NCBI GenBank assembly: GCA_050954885.1 | Contig: JBPBPI010000186.1 | Coordinates: 1 to 24,697 of the forward strand | DNA: 24,697 bases | Reading direction: 5' to 3' | Source: JBPBPI01 sp050954885 | Lineage (GTDB): Bacteria; Pseudomonadota; Alphaproteobacteria; Caedimonadales; Caedimonadaceae | In this document: piece by piece, positions 23,810-24,697 of the stretch | How positions within the stretch are numbered: position 1 is the stretch's first letter | Layout of the letters: the number at the start of each line of letters is the position of its first letter | Program-made: the position numbers and the translations under genes | Notes under the pieces: generated by a model | Database searches by the model: none | Seen by the model: only the letters and a program-made list of their open reading frames with translations | Told to the model about the DNA's origin: nothing

Positions 23810-24616
23810 ATGGCTTGTTTAAATTGTGAAGCAATTCCTCAAAAATTGCATAATACTGGTTGTCTTTATATATGGGCACCTTTGGGACATACAAGTCTTA
23901 AAATACGAAAGTATTTAGATGACATGCATTTTTCCTATAAATTAAATAAAGATTGTTTACAAGTTGTCTTGGCTCTGACCTCAGAAGATGATTTCTTCAA
24001 AAATATTATGGCTGTCATTAATGTACAAGAAGCCGCAGACACCAAAGTTTTATATCTTGAAGATTTAAAAGAACCTTCTTTTGAAGATTTTAGTAAAGTT
24101 ACCACCCTTCAACAACTATCATCCTTTTATCAATCTCATTGGCTGGTTGATATTTTAGAACAAGATCGATTGAAGTGTGTATTTCAACCCATTTTTTCAA
24201 AAGAAAATCTTAAAACACCTTGGGCCACAGAAAGCCTGTTACGCGGTATCGATGAAAATAAACAAGAAATTGGTGCAGGCCCTTTATTTCAAGCTGCTGA
24301 AAGTTCAAATCTTATGTTCCAGTTGGATCTTAAGGCCAGATTAAAGGCTGTTGAAACTTTTGGCTCTGCTCATCTCCCTTTAAATCTATTTATTAATTTT
24401 TGCCCCACGGCTATTTATGATCCGACTTTTTGTCTAAAATCAACCATTGCCAAAATCAAAGAGTATAATATTAATCCTTCATCTATTGTATTTGAAGTGA
24501 CAGAATCTCAAAAACATACAGATTTAGATCATTTGATGAAAATTATGAATTATTATCGTGCGGCTGGTTTTAAAGTGGCACTAGACGATGTTGGTGCTGG
24601 CTATATAGCTGATTGA
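23810..24616 (+). pseudogene. EAL-domain (cyclic-di-GMP phosphodiesterase-type) protein, truncated by IS630
   Basis: The reading frame starts at ATG 23810 (AAAGGA eight bases upstream). It has an N-terminal MACLNCE and WAPLGHTSLKIRKYL sensor-like part (about 1-120), then the first half of an EAL domain: VFQPIF, ATESLLRG (the EAL signature as ESL-R), NLFINFCPTAI, IVFEVTES and ALDDVGAGY. EAL proteins hydrolyse cyclic-di-GMP, and the Glu, Asn, Glu and Asp-Asp residues seen so far are the metal-site ones. The frame then enters the IS630 end at 24604, adds Ile-Ala-Asp and stops at 24616. The remaining third of the domain (the catalytic Lys, the loop-6 Glu and the final metal/base Glu) is missing, so activity is unlikely. 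Confidence 0.85.
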
Positions 24617-24697
24617 CGTAATGATTTGTCTTTGATATTTTGAGTGAATGAGTTACGGATATAGCATAGATTTAAGGGAACGTGTTCTGTTTTATAT
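24604..24697 (+). mobile_element. IS630-family element, 5' end (right copy, cut by window edge)
   Basis: The 94 bases are the exact inverted copy of 4-97. The element enters the EAL gene after GGC TA; the TA at the junction and the same first bases (TATAGCTGATTGACG) are seen on both sides of the window. If TA is the target duplication, the EAL gene originally read GGC TAT AGC (Gly-Tyr-Ser), the expected DDxGxGYS sequence. Confidence 0.88.
24648..24697 (+). CDS. IS630 family transposase, N-terminal fragment (partial at window edge)
   Basis: ATG 24648 opens MSYGYSIDLRERVLFY and runs off the window, reading outward. It is identical to the left copy over its visible length. The motif is the start of the IS630-type helix-turn-helix. 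TTTTGAG upstream is no clear ribosome site. Nothing of the catalytic domain is visible. Confidence 0.8.
   Translation, partial: MSYGYSIDLRERVLFY

Noticed and set aside
1..24697. CRISPR array, tRNA or rRNA genes
   Set aside because: No regularly spaced direct repeats and no recognisable tRNA or rRNA sequence were seen on either strand.
1..24697. The whole window as a 24.7-kb composite transposon flanked by inverted IS630 copies
   Set aside because: The interior holds core genes (nuo, ctrA), and each IS copy interrupts a different chromosomal gene. Contig ends at a multi-copy IS explain this better.

Overview
The window is AT-rich DNA from an alphaproteobacterium. A CtrA-type cell-cycle regulator and an alphaproteobacterial-style nuo cluster support this. 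Several features point to a host-associated lineage of the Holosporales/Rickettsiales kind: secreted Sel1-repeat proteins, many broken genes and active small transposable elements. The exact genus cannot be read from the sequence.

Layout. Both extreme ends carry the same 94-bp sequence in inverted orientation (4-97 and 24604-24697). It is the 5' end of an IS630-family element, with its transposase start reading outward. On the left it has cut off a RelA/SpoT gene, leaving only the C-terminal ACT domain (98-385). On the right it truncates an EAL-domain gene inside its DDVGAGY motif. Next come a minus-strand GNAT / phosphotransferase / phosphotransferase cluster (397-2635), a 106-bp MITE (2657-2762), a Tricorn-type protease with intact catalytic residues (2881-6105) and a deformylase-like protein with altered active-site motifs (6140-6691). 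A secreted 801-aa Sel1-repeat protein (6935-9340) and ctrA (9779-10564) follow; ctrA has three phased TTAA half-sites upstream.

The conserved core is nuoABCDEFGHI (10705-18961), tightly packed and translationally coupled. It encodes the peripheral arm of complex I plus NuoA and NuoH. The cluster ends with a TspO/MBR gene instead of nuoJ-N.

The right part (19.4-23.8 kb) is accessory and decaying. A second identical copy of the 106-bp MITE sits inside a large Sel1-repeat gene. Removing the MITE and one TA restores a single 726-codon reading frame, so two adjacent genes are really one gene split by the insertion. The protein has a signal peptide and a bipartite NLS-like motif, so it is a candidate effector acting in a eukaryotic host. 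The MITE ends match the IS630 end at the window borders (22 of the first 27 bases), so that IS probably mobilised it. Another secreted-protein gene (22199-23709) is broken by about three frameshifts, and its C-terminus resembles HicA. The mobile elements, not the housekeeping genes, explain most of the oddities here.
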